In this document: piece by piece, positions 1-8,615 of the stretch
Numbering within the stretch: position 1 is the first letter of the stretch
Layout: each line of letters starts with the position of its first letter
Assembly: GCA_902633125.1 (NCBI GenBank)
Contig: CACPEZ010000006.1
Location: forward strand, 1-39,945
DNA length: 39,945 bases
Direction: 5' to 3'
Origin: an uncultured Pelagibacteraceae bacterium
GTDB taxonomy: Bacteria; Pseudomonadota; Alphaproteobacteria; Pelagibacterales; Pelagibacteraceae
Made by a program: the position numbers and the translations under genes
Notes under the pieces: generated by a model
Database searches by the model: none
The model's input: the letters and a program-made list of their open reading frames with translations, nothing else
Told to the model about the DNA's origin: nothing

Positions 1-1
1 G

Positions 2-2350
2 CCAGGAATGATGGATACTATTTTAAATCTTGGACTAAATGACAAAACTGTGATTGCTTTAGCAAATAAAACATCAAATATGAGATTTGCAAAAGATAGT
101 TATAGAAGATTTATACAAATGTATGCAAATGTTGTTATGGGTGTTGAAAGTTATAATTTTGAAGAATTAATTGAAAATTACAAACTTACAAAAGGTGTTT
201 TGCTAGACACTGATTTGGATGAAGATGATTGGGATGGATTGATTAAAGACTTTAAAAATATTGTAAAAGAAAAAACAAAAAAAAATTTTCCTCAAAATAT
301 TAATGAACAATTACTAGGTGCAATTAGTGCAGTCTTTTTGTCATGGGAGAGTAACAGGGCAAAGGTTTATAGAAAATTAAATCATATCCCTTCAGAGTGG
401 GGAACTGCAGTAAATGTTCAGTCCATGGTTTTTGGTAATATGGGAGTTGATTGTGCGACAGGTGTTGTGTTTACACGTAATCCATCCAATGGAATCAATG
501 AAATCTATGGTGAATATTTAATAAATGCTCAAGGAGAGGATGTTGTTGCAGGGACAAGGACGCCCCAACATATAACTATGAAAGCTAGAAAAGATGCAAA
601 AGAAACACTTCTTTCAATGGAAGAGTCTATGCCTAGAGTTTACAAAAATCTGAAAAATATTCTTATAAAGCTGGAGAAACATTATAAAGATATGCAGGAT
701 GTGGAGTTCACAGTTGAAAATAATAAGTTGTGGATGTTGCAAACTAGATCAGGAAAAAGAACTGCAAAATCATCAGTCAAAATTGCTGTAGATATGGAAA
801 GAGAAAAACTCATCACAAAAAAAGAGGCTGTGCTTAGAGTACAACCAAATTCATTAGATACTTTGCTCCATCCAACTTTAGATGAAACAGCGAATTTAGA
901 AGTAATAGCCAAAGGCCTTCCAGCTTCTCCGGGAGCAGCTAGTGGAAAAGTAGTATTTACATCTGATGAGGCTGAAAGATTAAATGGAATGATGCAAAAT
1001 ACAATCCTAGTAAGAGTAGAAACATCACCTGAAGATATCAATGGAATGCATGCAGCTAAAGGAATTCTTACTGCAAGAGGTGGGATGACCAGCCATGCTG
1101 CAGTAGTTGCAAGAGGAATGGGTAGACCTTGTGTATCTGGCTCAAGCGAAATAGAAATAGATTACCAAAATAAAATTTTTAAAACAAAAAATAATGAAAT
1201 TAAAGAAGGTGATTTAATTACAATTGATGGATCAACTGGTAGAATTATAAAAGGAGAGGTTAAAACTGTTAAACCTGAAATTTCGGGAGATTTTTCTAAA
1301 CTTATGAGCTGGGCTGACAAATTTAGAAAATTAAAAATTAGAACTAATTCTGAAACACCTCTTGATAGTAAAACTGCTAGAGAATTTGGAGCTGAAGGAA
1401 TAGGTCTTTGTAGAACAGAACATATGTTTTTTGATGAAGAGAGAATTTTATCTGTAAGAGAAATGATTTTATCAAAATCAAAAGAAGATAGGGCTAGTGC
1501 TTTAAAGAAACTACTTCCTTTTCAAAAAAAGGATTTTATTGACATCTTTAAAATTATGAATGGTCTACCTGTTACAGTTAGATTATTAGATCCACCACTT
1601 CATGAATTTTTACCAAAAAATCAAAAAGAAATTAGCGATGTAGCAAATGCTTTAAATATCAAAAGTTCTGAATTAGAGGGTAGAATAACAGAACTTCATG
1701 AACAAAATCCAATGCTTGGTCATAGAGGTTGTAGATTAGGTATATCATTCCCAGAAATATATGAGATGCAGTGCACAGCGATTTTTCATGCTTTAGTCGA
1801 ATGTAAAAAACTCAAGATAAAATCTATTATTCCTGAGATCATGATACCTTTGGTATCAACAGAAGCAGAGATAAAAATAATGAAAGACTTAGTAATTAGA
1901 GTTGCAAAAGAAGTTGAAAATAAAACTAAAACAAAACTAAATTTTTTAGTGGGTACAATGATTGAGCTCCCAAGAGCAGCAATCAAAGCAGATGATATAT
2001 CTAGACATGCAGAATTCTTTAGTTTTGGAACAAATGACTTAACACAAACAACTTTTGGCATTAGCAGAGATGATAGTGGTAAGTTTTTAAATGATTATAT
2101 TGATAATAAAATTTTTGATATTGATCCATTTGTTTCCATAGACGACGGAGTTGGAGATTTGATAAAAATAGCAACAAAAAAAGGTAGAAAAATTAACAAA
2201 AAAATCAAACTCGGTATATGCGGCGAACATGGAGGTGATCCGAAAAGTATCAACTTTTGCGCACGTGCTGGTTTAGATTATGTATCCTGTTCTCCTTATA
2301 GAGTGCCTATTGCAAGACTGGCTGCTGCTCAAGCTCAATTAAAAAAATAA
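2..2350 (+). CDS. ppdK: Pyruvate, phosphate dikinase (5' end outside window)
   Basis: The enzyme interconverts pyruvate + ATP + phosphate with PEP + AMP + pyrophosphate in the cytoplasm. The visible 781 codons lack the N-terminus: full-length family members are about 880 residues, and the first codons already read PGMMDT, an internal motif of the ATP-grasp domain, so the true start lies upstream of the window. Counting from the first ATG (position 8), the swivelling phosphohistidine domain carries GGMTSHAA with catalytic His363, and the PEP/pyruvate TIM barrel ends with GICGEHGGDP, whose Cys738 is the expected acid/base. Both active-site motifs are intact. The gene ends 9 bp before the convergent nadC stop, with no obvious hairpin terminator between them. 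Identification is firm; only the start is missing. Confidence 0.97.
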   Translation, partial: PGMMDTILNLGLNDKTVIALANKTSNMRFAKDSYRRFIQMYANVVMGVESYNFEELIENYKLTKGVLLDTDLDEDDWDGLIKDFKNIVKEKTKKNFPQNINEQLLGAISAVFLSWESNRAKVYRKLNHIPSEWGTAVNVQSMVFGNMGVDCATGVVFTRNPSNGINEIYGEYLINAQGEDVVAGTRTPQHITMKARKDAKETLLSMEESMPRVYKNLKNILIKLEKHYKDMQDVEFTVENNKLWMLQTRSGKRTAKSSVKIAVDMEREKLITKKEAVLRVQPNSLDTLLHPTLDETANLEVIAKGLPASPGAASGKVVFTSDEAERLNGMMQNTILVRVETSPEDINGMHAAKGILTARGGMTSHAAVVARGMGRPCVSGSSEIEIDYQNKIFKTKNNEIKEGDLITIDGSTGRIIKGEVKTVKPEISGDFSKLMSWADKFRKLKIRTNSETPLDSKTAREFGAEGIGLCRTEHMFFDEERILSVREMILSKSKEDRASALKKLLPFQKKDFIDIFKIMNGLPVTVRLLDPPLHEFLPKNQKEISDVANALNIKSSELEGRITELHEQNPMLGHRGCRLGISFPEIYEMQCTAIFHALVECKKLKIKSIIPEIMIPLVSTEAEIKIMKDLVIRVAKEVENKTKTKLNFLVGTMIELPRAAIKADDISRHAEFFSFGTNDLTQTTFGISRDDSGKFLNDYIDNKIFDIDPFVSIDDGVGDLIKIATKKGRKINKKIKLGICGEHGGDPKSINFCARAGLDYVSCSPYRVPIARLAAAQAQLKK

Positions 2351-2359
2351 AATTAAATC

Positions 2360-3196
2360 TTAGATTTCCAATTTTAAGTCTAATGCATTAATTGAGTGAG
2401 TTAAAGATCCTATGGAAATCCTATCTACACCAGTAGAGGAAACATTTTTAACATTCTCTAAGTTAATTCCTCCTGATGCTTCAGTTTCATAAAGTTTTCT
2501 AGACATTTTGACTGCTTTTTTTAAATTTTTTGAACTCATATTATCTAATAAAATCCTATCAAATTTCAGACCCAAAATTTTCTTTAACTGAGATAAATTA
2601 TCAACCTCAACTGTAATTTTTTTTCCTCCCTTTTTTTTGATAGCTCTTTGAATTAAATTTTCAAAATTTTTTTCAGAACTTATATGGTTATCTTTTATTA
2701 AGTATTCATCACTTAAATTAAATCTGTGGTTTGTTCCACCACCTAATTTTACAGCATATTTTTGGATCACTCTAAGATTTGGGATCGTTTTTCTTGTGCA
2801 GCAAATTTTTGTTTTTTTTCTAACTTTTTTTACAAACATATTTGTTTTCGTTGCTATTCCAGAAATATGGGAAACAAAGTTTAATGCTACTCTCTCACCG
2901 ATTAGAATACTTTTTAGGTTACCATCAATAGTCGCAACTATCTCGCCTTTCATTATTCGAGATCCATCTTTTTTTTTATTTTTAAAATTTATTTTTTTAT
3001 CTACTAATTTAAAAGTCTCTTTAGCAAAATCTATCCCACCTAAAATACCATTTTGGTTACATACCATTTTAACTTTTTTTTTAATGTTTTTGTCAATTAG
3101 TTCTGAAGTAATATCGCCTGATGGATATAAGTCCTCATTCAAAGCCAATTTACATGATGATTTTATAAAATTTTTACTTAATTGAATTTTAGACAC
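2360..3196 (-). CDS. nadC: Nicotinate-nucleotide pyrophosphorylase (carboxylating), QPRTase
   Basis: It converts quinolinate and PRPP to nicotinate mononucleotide, the step after NadA in de novo NAD synthesis. The 278-residue length is normal. Visible family motifs are ERVALNF (101-107), CTRKT (133-137), Lys150, GGGTNHR (152-158) and KDNH (168-171), which together form the quinolinate/PRPP site. The start is a GTG at 3194-3196, five bases after the nadA stop, so the two genes form one minus-strand transcription unit (nadA first). Lysine-rich stretches are ordinary for this A+T-rich genome. No nadB lies beside it, so the iminoaspartate source is encoded elsewhere or supplied by another enzyme. 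Confidence 0.95.
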   Translation of the reverse strand: MSKIQLSKNFIKSSCKLALNEDLYPSGDITSELIDKNIKKKVKMVCNQNGILGGIDFAKETFKLVDKKINFKNKKKDGSRIMKGEIVATIDGNLKSILIGERVALNFVSHISGIATKTNMFVKKVRKKTKICCTRKTIPNLRVIQKYAVKLGGGTNHRFNLSDEYLIKDNHISSEKNFENLIQRAIKKKGGKKITVEVDNLSQLKKILGLKFDRILLDNMSSKNLKKAVKMSRKLYETEASGGINLENVKNVSSTGVDRISIGSLTHSINALDLKLEI

Positions 3197-3201
3197 AGAT
3201 T

Positions 3202-4191
3202 TTATCTGCCTATTTCTGCCATTCTCTCTACAGATTTTCTTGCTTTTTCGATTGTCTCATTGTCCATTATTAATTCATTAGTTTCATTTTCTAAACAATC
3301 TAATATTTTAGGCAAAGTTATTCTTTTCATATGAGGACAAAGATTACATGGTCTAATAAATTCAACATTTGGATTATCAATTTGTACATTATCGCTCATT
3401 GAGCATTCAGTAACCATCATGACTTTTTCTGGTTGATTATCTCTTACATATTTAATCATTCCACTTGTAGAACCTGCAAAATCAGACGCTTGTATCACAT
3501 CAGGTGGACATTCTGGATGTGCTATTATTTTTATACCTGGATTAGCTTTTCTAATATCATTAATTTCTTGATCATTGAATTGTTCATGCACTTCACAAGT
3601 TCCCTTCCAAGAAATAATTTCTATATCAGTTTGCGATGCCACGTATTTAGCTAGAAAATCATCGGGTAAAAATATTACTTTTTTTACTCCTAATGACTCT
3701 ACAATTTTTACTGCATTTGCAGATGTACAGCAAACATCAGTTTCAGCTTTCACATCAGCAGATGTATTTACATACGAGACCACTGGAACACCAGGGTATT
3801 TTTTTTTGAGATTTCTAACATCATCGCCTGTTATAGACGAAGAAAGTGAACAACCTGCTTTCATATCTGGTAATAAAACTTTTTTTTCAGGACTCATTAG
3901 TTTTGCAGTTTCAGCCATAAAGTGAACACCGCACATTACAATTATATCTGCTTTTGTTTTTGCAGCCTCTACTGCTAAAGCTAAAGAGTCTGCAGAAAAA
4001 TCTGAAATTCCGTGATAAATTTCTGGTGTTTGATAATTGTGAGCAAGAATTACTGCGTTCTTCTTTTTTTTTAATTTATTAATTTTATAAATATATGGTG
4101 CATGTGTAGCCCATTCTATCTCAGGAATTTTTTTTGATACTTTATTATAAATAGAGTTTGTTGCTTTTTTTATTTCACTAGTAAATTCCAT
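3202..4191 (-). CDS. nadA: Quinolinate synthase A
   Basis: It condenses iminoaspartate with dihydroxyacetone phosphate to form quinolinate, using a [4Fe-4S] cluster. The protein has 329 residues. Candidate cluster-ligand cysteines lie in the expected contexts: Cys87 (MCGVHFMAE), Cys199 (GTCEVH) and the CNLCPHMKR segment (Cys282/Cys285). HNYQTPEI near residue 51 is a substrate-site motif of the family. ATG at 4189-4191 is the start; only A/T-rich sequence and no clear Shine-Dalgarno precede it. It heads the nadA-nadC pair and is divergent from the tRNA-Leu gene, so the 58 bp between them must hold promoters in both directions. Confidence 0.95.
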   Translation of the reverse strand: MEFTSEIKKATNSIYNKVSKKIPEIEWATHAPYIYKINKLKKKKNAVILAHNYQTPEIYHGISDFSADSLALAVEAAKTKADIIVMCGVHFMAETAKLMSPEKKVLLPDMKAGCSLSSSITGDDVRNLKKKYPGVPVVSYVNTSADVKAETDVCCTSANAVKIVESLGVKKVIFLPDDFLAKYVASQTDIEIISWKGTCEVHEQFNDQEINDIRKANPGIKIIAHPECPPDVIQASDFAGSTSGMIKYVRDNQPEKVMMVTECSMSDNVQIDNPNVEFIRPCNLCPHMKRITLPKILDCLENETNELIMDNETIEKARKSVERMAEIGR

Positions 4192-4208
4192 AAAAAAAAC
4201 TTATCAAC

Positions 4209-4237
4209 TTGAAATAGAATTGTCATTCATTTAATCT
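4209..4237 (+). promoter_or_regulatory. Predicted sigma-70 promoter for tRNA-Leu
   Basis: TTGAAA (4209-4214) and TAATCT (4232-4237) are separated by 17 bp, and the mature tRNA begins 12 bp after the -10 box. The spacing is ideal and the -35 is close to consensus. Assigned by eye, without transcript data. Confidence 0.55.
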
Positions 4238-4249
4238 GCCGCATAACAT

Positions 4250-4335
4250 GCGGTCATGCTGAAACTGGTAGACAGGCACGGTTGAGGGCCGTGTGGGCCT
4301 AGCCCATGAGAGTTCAAGTCTCTCTGACCGCACCA
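4250..4335 (+). tRNA. tRNA-Leu (anticodon GAG)
   Basis: A class II tRNA folds from this segment. The acceptor stem is GCGGTCA/TGACCGC, and the anticodon stem CACGG/CCGTG closes the loop TTGAGGG, giving anticodon GAG (reads CUC/CUU). A long variable arm follows, then a T-arm with TTCAAGT, discriminator A, and an encoded CCA at 4333-4335. It lies tail-to-tail with the tmRNA gene, 18 bp apart. No isolated terminator hairpin was seen in the gap. Confidence 0.96.
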
Positions 4336-4353
4336 AAAACAAATATTTATTAA

Positions 4354-4610
4354 GGGGCGTTCTGTTGCCAGGTGCCCCAAACCCCGTAACTTAATTAATA
4401 AATTAATTAAGCTGCAAGTGCGTAACTTTCGTTAGCATTTATAAATTAGCCCTTCACGGTGGAACAATACCGAACGAAAGAATAACTTTTAGTCATCCGT
4501 CGATCCTAATTCACCCCCATAAGTTGAAAATGGTGGAGGTGGTGGGTACTGCCCCCACGTCCGTAATGGTTATTACGAAATTCGTTTATCGTCATAGTTG
4601 GAAAACCAAC
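4354..4610 (-). ncRNA. ssrA: tmRNA, circularly permuted two-piece (alphaproteobacterial type)
   Basis: Read on the minus strand, the acceptor piece comes first (4610 to 4531). It opens with the hairpin GTTGG-TTTT-CCAAC (4610-4597), then a T-arm GTGGG-GGCAGTA-CCCAC and the 3' end CACCTCC-A-CCA finishing at 4531. A 12-base linker (4530-4519) is presumably removed. The coding piece then starts with GGGGGTG at 4518-4512, which pairs with CACCTCC and puts a G.U at the third pair, the alanyl-tRNA synthetase identity element. The conserved GGATCGACGG follows. The tag frame at 4436-4407 reads GCT AAC GAA AGT TAC GCA CTT GCA GCT TAA (ANESYALAA). A GGGGC/GCCCC helix (4378-4374 with 4358-4354) closes the 3' end. 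Outer ends are approximate. Its role is trans-translation rescue of stalled ribosomes. Confidence 0.93.
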
Positions 4611-4616
4611 ATTAAT

Positions 4617-4644
4617 AATATAAAACCAAATTCAACAGATTCAA
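4617..4644 (-). promoter_or_regulatory. Predicted ssrA promoter
   Basis: On the minus strand TTGAAT (4644-4639) is followed after 16 bp by TATATT (4622-4617). The first tmRNA hairpin begins 6 bases further on at 4610, a sensible transcription start. The promoter lies immediately upstream of the divergent thyX start codon at 4655. Assigned by eye. Confidence 0.5.
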
Positions 4645-4654
4645 TAAATTATTC

Positions 4655-5602
4655 ATGAAGTTAACCGAAGAACAAATAAAAGAAATAAAAGATCAGCAAT
4701 CTCAGCAAAATTCCACAAAAAGAGTAACAGCTCCAGAACTTGAAAAAATTCTCTACGATGCAATTCCAATATTAGACCACGGTTTTATAAGAGTTGTTGA
4801 CTATATGGGCGATGATACCTCTGTAGTTCAATCAGCTAGAGTTTCTTATGGAAAAGGCACGAAAAAAATTTCAACAGATTCTGGTTTAATAAAATATTTA
4901 ATGAGGCACTGGCATAGTACTCCTTTTGAGATGTGTGAAATAAAATATCATGTAAAGCTACCCATATTTATAGCAAGACAATGGATTAGACACAGAACAG
5001 CAAATGTAAATGAATACTCCGCAAGATACTCAATCTTAGATAAAGAATTTTATCTACCTGAGCCACAACATCTTGCTGCTCAATCACAAAGTAATAGACA
5101 AGGTAGAGGTGATATCTTAGATGGAGAAAAAGCAAAAAAAGTTTTAAATTTATTAAAAGGAGACGCTGAACAAACTTATAATAATTATGAAACAATGCTT
5201 AATCAAAGATATGATGGATCAACAATAGACGAGAATGCTGTAGGTTTAGCAAGAGAACTTGCTAGAATGAACTTAACATTAAACACTTACACTCAATGGT
5301 ATTGGAAAACAGATTTATTAAATCTGATGAATTTTTTGAGGCTTAGAGCAGATCATCATGCACAATATGAAATAAGAGCTTACGCAGATGCAATGCTTGA
5401 TACAGTTAAAAAATGGGTACCAATAACTTATGAAGCCTTTATGGATTATAGGGTAGGTGGAACAGAAGTTTCAGCAAAAGGAAAAATTATTATTCAAAAA
5501 CTTATAAAAGGTGAAAATATTTCTATCAATGATACAGGTTTATCGAAAAGAGAATGGAACGAACTTATGGAAGCTTTTGATCTTAAAGATAAATTGATTT
5601 AA
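4655..5602 (+). CDS. thyX: FAD-dependent thymidylate synthase ThyX
   Basis: It makes dTMP from dUMP using methylene-tetrahydrofolate and NADPH through FAD, replacing ThyA. The hallmark RHR-x7-S motif is present as R112-H113-R114 ... S122, within [17 protein letters not shown], the dUMP/FAD binding segment. The protein has 315 residues, at the long end of the family because of extra N- and C-terminal segments. The ATG at 4655 is the only reasonable start and sits close to the divergent ssrA promoter. The 3' end overlaps the convergent mrp gene by 20 bp (5583-5602), so the last codons of each are encoded in antisense to one another. Confidence 0.96.
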   Translation: MKLTEEQIKEIKDQQSQQNSTKRVTAPELEKILYDAIPILDHGFIRVVDYMGDDTSVVQSARVSYGKGTKKISTDSGLIKYLMRHWHSTPFEMCEIKYHVKLPIFIARQWIRHRTANVNEYSARYSILDKEFYLPEPQHLAAQSQSNRQGRGDILDGEKAKKVLNLLKGDAEQTYNNYETMLNQRYDGSTIDENAVGLARELARMNLTLNTYTQWYWKTDLLNLMNFLRLRADHHAQYEIRAYADAMLDTVKKWVPITYEAFMDYRVGGTEVSAKGKIIIQKLIKGENISINDTGLSKREWNELMEAFDLKDKLI

Positions 5603-6407
5603 TTTTTTCGGCAAACTTAAAATATTTTTTTGATATTTCATGTTCTGGCTTGCTTTCTACTAGCGGCGATCCCAAATCTCCTTGCTTGCCAACTTCAGGA
5701 TCAATTGGTATTTCTCCCATAAAATCTTTTTTAAATTCTTCAGCAGTCTTTTTGACACCTCCCTCACCAAAAATTGCATACTTCTTTCCATCATCTCCAA
5801 TAAAATGACTCATATTATCTATAAGTCCTAATATTTTTACTTTAAGTTTATCAAACATCCTAATTCCACGTTTTACATCCTGTAAGGCTATTTCTTGTGG
5901 GGTAGATATAATAATTACTCCATCCATGTTAATTTCTTGCGCAAAAGTCAATTGTGTATCTCCAGTTCCTGGTGGCATATCAACAATTAAAAAATCTAAA
6001 TTTTTCCACAAAACTTTTTGTGTAAAAGTTTTTATCGCAGAAATTACCATTGGACCACGCCAAATCATTGGTGTTTGCTCTTCTGTTAAAAATCCTATGG
6101 ACATACATTGAATTCCATATTTTAAAATTGGCTTTATATTTTGCCCATCACTTTCAGGCTTTTCATTTATTGAAAATAATTTTGGAAGTGATGGTCCATA
6201 TATGTCTGCGTCAAGCAATCCGACATTTAAGTCTATTTTTTTTAATGCCAAAGCAAGATTCGAGGCAAATGTTGACTTTCCAACTCCTCCTTTTGCACTT
6301 GAGATTGCAATTGTAAACTTTGTTCCAATAATCGGGTTCCTTCTAAAGGTTTTTGGCTCAGTTTTTGCCTTTGTTGTGTCACTTAAACCTACTTTTTTAT
6401 TGTCCAT
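5583..6407 (-). CDS. mrp: Mrp/NBP35-family P-loop ATPase (Fe-S carrier type), short form
   Basis: This is a member of the Mrp/ApbC/NBP35 ParA-like ATPases that usually carry and transfer Fe-S clusters. The deviant Walker A KGGVGKST (39-46), the [10 protein letters not shown] segment, and the switch segment [10 protein letters not shown] (141-150) are clear. At 274 residues it lacks the N-terminal MIP18/DUF59 domain that many bacterial Mrp proteins have. The CxxC expected just after NMSHF (198-202) is absent; the whole protein has a single Cys (Cys101). ATPase function is therefore supported, but cluster binding by the usual ligands is not. It is divergent from hflK across 54 bp containing a palindrome. 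An AAGG-like Shine-Dalgarno precedes the ATG at 6407. Confidence 0.9.
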   Translation of the reverse strand: MDNKKVGLSDTTKAKTEPKTFRRNPIIGTKFTIAISSAKGGVGKSTFASNLALALKKIDLNVGLLDADIYGPSLPKLFSINEKPESDGQNIKPILKYGIQCMSIGFLTEEQTPMIWRGPMVISAIKTFTQKVLWKNLDFLIVDMPPGTGDTQLTFAQEINMDGVIIISTPQEIALQDVKRGIRMFDKLKVKILGLIDNMSHFIGDDGKKYAIFGEGGVKKTAEEFKKDFMGEIPIDPEVGKQGDLGSPLVESKPEHEISKKYFKFAEKIKSIYL

Positions 6408-6421
6408 AATTTACCATTACC

Positions 6422-6458
6422 TTGTTTTTACTAATAAAGACACTATATAGAGTGTCTT
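6422..6458 (+). promoter_or_regulatory. Predicted hflK promoter with palindromic operator candidate
   Basis: The arms AAGACACT (6437-6444) and AGTGTCTT (6451-6458) form a perfect 8-bp inverted repeat around ATATAG. The central TATATA (6444-6449) lies 16 bp from TTGTTT (6422-6427), making a plausible promoter for hflK. Transcription would then start only a few bases before the ATG at 6462. The palindrome also lies 30 bp from the divergent mrp start, so one bound protein could affect both genes. An RNA hairpin role is the alternative. Confidence 0.5.
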
Positions 6459-6461
6459 ATT

Positions 6462-7553
6462 ATGAGTGATTTTAAAAATCAAAGCCCATGGGGAACACCT
6501 CCGGGAGGAGGAGGTAGTGGAAATGGTGGATTTAGAAAAGGTCCTACCCCTCCAAATATTGATGAAGTTATAAGTAAACTACAATCAATAATAAACAGAT
6601 TCTTGGGTGGCGGCAAAGGTGGCGCTAAGCCAATAATAATTGGTCTTATAATTCTTTTAGTTGTTTGGACTTTAAGTGGTCTTTATAGAGTTTTACCTGA
6701 TGAACAAGGAGTTGTTTTGAGATTTGGAAAATTTGTCAAAACTACACAACCTGGATTAAATTATCATCTCCCTTTTCCAATTGAGAATGTATTAACCCCC
6801 AAAGTCACAAAAGTTAATCGAATGGATATAGGATTTAGGTCAGAAAGAGACAGTGGATTTTCCTCTGGAGGCGTTGCAGATGTTCCAGAAGAAAGTTTAA
6901 TGTTAACTGGTGATGAAAACATAGTTAACATAGATTTTTCAGTATTTTGGGTAATAAAAGATGCTGGTAATTTTCTATTTAAAATTCAAGATCCAGAAGG
7001 AACAGTTAAAGCAGCTGCTGAAACAGCGATGAGAGAAGTCATTGCACGATCTGATATTCAACCAATTCTGACTGAAGGTAGATCTCTCATAGAAGCTGAT
7101 ACTCAAGAAATAATTCAAGAAATTTTAGATGAATACACAAGTGGAATTCAAATTACACAAGTTCAAACTCAAAAAGCCGATCCACCAGACCAAGTTATTG
7201 ATGCATTTAGAGATGTCCAGGCAGCTAGGGCGGATATGGAAAGATCTAAAAACGAGGCAGAAGCTTATGCTAATGATGTGATTCCAAGAGCACGAGGAGA
7301 AGCAGCAAAAATTCTACAAGCAGCAGAAGCTTATAAAAAAGAAGTTGTTGCTAAAGCAGAGGGAGAAGCAAGTAGATTTTTATCAATATATAATGAATAT
7401 GCAAAAGCCAAAAAAGTAACTCAAGAAAGAATGTATCTTGAGACAATGGAAGAAGTATTAGCTGATATTAATAAAATAATAATCGATAAAAATTCAGGCG
7501 AAGGTGTAGTGCCGTACTTACCTTTGCAAGAATTAAAAACAGGGACTAATTAA
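6462..7553 (+). CDS. hflK: HflK, prohibitin/stomatin-like subunit of the FtsH regulator
   Basis: HflK forms, with HflC, the large inner-membrane cage that surrounds and modulates the FtsH protease. The 363-residue protein has a Gly/Pro-rich cytoplasmic N-terminus (about 10-25), one membrane anchor (about 57-76), then the SPFH domain beginning YRVLPDEQGVVLRFGKF. A long Ala/Glu-rich helical segment follows (about 245-310; ARADMERSKNEAEAYAND). This order is the normal HflK layout. The stop is one base from the hflC ATG, so the two are co-translated. Expression probably comes from the promoter/palindrome just upstream. Confidence 0.95.
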   Translation: MSDFKNQSPWGTPPGGGGSGNGGFRKGPTPPNIDEVISKLQSIINRFLGGGKGGAKPIIIGLIILLVVWTLSGLYRVLPDEQGVVLRFGKFVKTTQPGLNYHLPFPIENVLTPKVTKVNRMDIGFRSERDSGFSSGGVADVPEESLMLTGDENIVNIDFSVFWVIKDAGNFLFKIQDPEGTVKAAAETAMREVIARSDIQPILTEGRSLIEADTQEIIQEILDEYTSGIQITQVQTQKADPPDQVIDAFRDVQAARADMERSKNEAEAYANDVIPRARGEAAKILQAAEAYKKEVVAKAEGEASRFLSIYNEYAKAKKVTQERMYLETMEEVLADINKIIIDKNSGEGVVPYLPLQELKTGTN

Positions 7554-7554
7554 A

Positions 7555-8424
7555 ATGAAAGCTGGAAAATTTTTACTACCAATAATTATTCTTATTGTAG
7601 CTACAATATACTTTTCTGTTTTTATTGTTAAAGAAGTTAATCAGGCGATAGTTCTACAATTTGGTGATCCTAAAAGAATTATATCAAAACCAGGAATTAA
7701 TTTTAAAATTCCATTCATACAAAATGTTGTATTTTTAGATAAAAGAATTTTAAATCTCGATACACCACCAGAGGAAGTAATTGCATCAGATCAAAAAAGA
7801 CTTATTGTTGATGCATTTGCCAGATTTCAAATAATTGATCCTCTTAAGTTTTATATATCTGTTGGAAATGAAAGAGTTGCAAGATCAAGACTAGCAACAA
7901 TTATAAATTCTAGAATAAGAAACGTGCTTGGTCAGCAAGAACTCCAAACACTTTTGTCAGAAGATAGAACAAAACAAATGTCGTTAATTCAAGAAGGTGT
8001 AAATAATGAAGCAGAAAACTTCGGTATTAGTATTGTTGATGTAAGAATTAAAAGAGCAGACCTTCCTCAAGCAAACAGTGATGCAATTTTTAGAAGAATG
8101 CAAACTGAAAGAGAGAGAGAAGCAAAAGAATTTAGAGCAAAAGGTGCAGAGATGGCTGTAACAATTACCTCAACCGCTGATAAAGAAGTAACTGTTATAC
8201 TTGCAGATGCACAAAAAAAATCTGAGATTATGAAAGGTGAAGGCGATGGTTTGAAAAACAAGATTTTTGCTGATGCCTTCGGACAAGATCCAGAGTTTTT
8301 TGCATTTTATAGAGCTATGCAGGCATACCAAAAAGCTTTAATTGGCGGTGAAACTTCAATGATACTTTCACCAGATAGTGAATTTTTTAAATTTTTCGGA
8401 AATATTGATCAAAAAGTAGAGTAA
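7555..8424 (+). CDS. hflC: HflC, partner SPFH subunit of the FtsH regulator
   Basis: The protein has 289 residues with an N-terminal membrane segment (about 5-26), then an SPFH domain (VNQAIVLQFGDPKRI, followed by PGINFKIPF). A charged helical region rich in Arg/Glu/Lys (ERERAKEFRAKGAEMA type, about 180-230) ends in a short hydrophobic tail. Length and layout match HflC, and placement directly after hflK confirms it. In the family HflC carries no protease activity of its own, despite old annotations. A DUF2065 gene starts 5 bases after its stop. Confidence 0.95.
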   Translation: MKAGKFLLPIIILIVATIYFSVFIVKEVNQAIVLQFGDPKRIISKPGINFKIPFIQNVVFLDKRILNLDTPPEEVIASDQKRLIVDAFARFQIIDPLKFYISVGNERVARSRLATIINSRIRNVLGQQELQTLLSEDRTKQMSLIQEGVNNEAENFGISIVDVRIKRADLPQANSDAIFRRMQTEREREAKEFRAKGAEMAVTITSTADKEVTVILADAQKKSEIMKGEGDGLKNKIFADAFGQDPEFFAFYRAMQAYQKALIGGETSMILSPDSEFFKFFGNIDQKVE

Positions 8425-8429
8425 TTTTA

Positions 8430-8615
8430 ATGAGAGAATTGATCATCGCATTTGGTCTATTTCTTTTTATTGAAGGTATTCTTTACGCCATATTTCCATC
8501 AAAAATGAAAAATATGATAATTAAATTAAAAGAAGCCACTGATAATCAACTAAGAACTGGTGGATTAATATTTGCAGTGATCGGTTTTTTTATTATTTGG
8601 TACTTAAAAAGATGA
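8430..8615 (+). CDS. DUF2065 small inner-membrane protein
   Basis: This 61-residue protein has two hydrophobic helices (about 3-21 and 43-58) joined by a short basic loop (SKMKNMIIKLKEATDNQLR). The pattern and the position between hflC and a Deg-family protease gene fit the DUF2065 family. Its function is unknown; context suggests a role with the HflKC/FtsH or Deg quality-control system. Its TGA stop overlaps the degQ start as ATGA, pointing to translational coupling. Confidence 0.85.
   Translation: MRELIIAFGLFLFIEGILYAIFPSKMKNMIIKLKEATDNQLRTGGLIFAVIGFFIIWYLKR

Noticed and set aside
3575..3925. Open frame antisense to nadA as a possible gene
   Set aside because: nadA has conserved family motifs through this region; the opposite frame has no start signal, domain or independent support. 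Similar antisense frames in nadC (2796-3185), degQ (9349-9639) and others were dropped for the same reason.
4354..4654. Plus-strand riboswitch or 6S-like RNA as a leader of thyX
   Set aside because: The conserved segments make sense only on the minus strand, where they form the acceptor stem, T-arm, CCA end, GGATCGACGG and tag frame of a permuted tmRNA.
8597..8611. Upstream start for the Deg protease at 8597
   Set aside because: It would add five residues before the signal peptide; the ATG at 8612 overlaps the DUF2065 stop as ATGA and gives a proper signal sequence.
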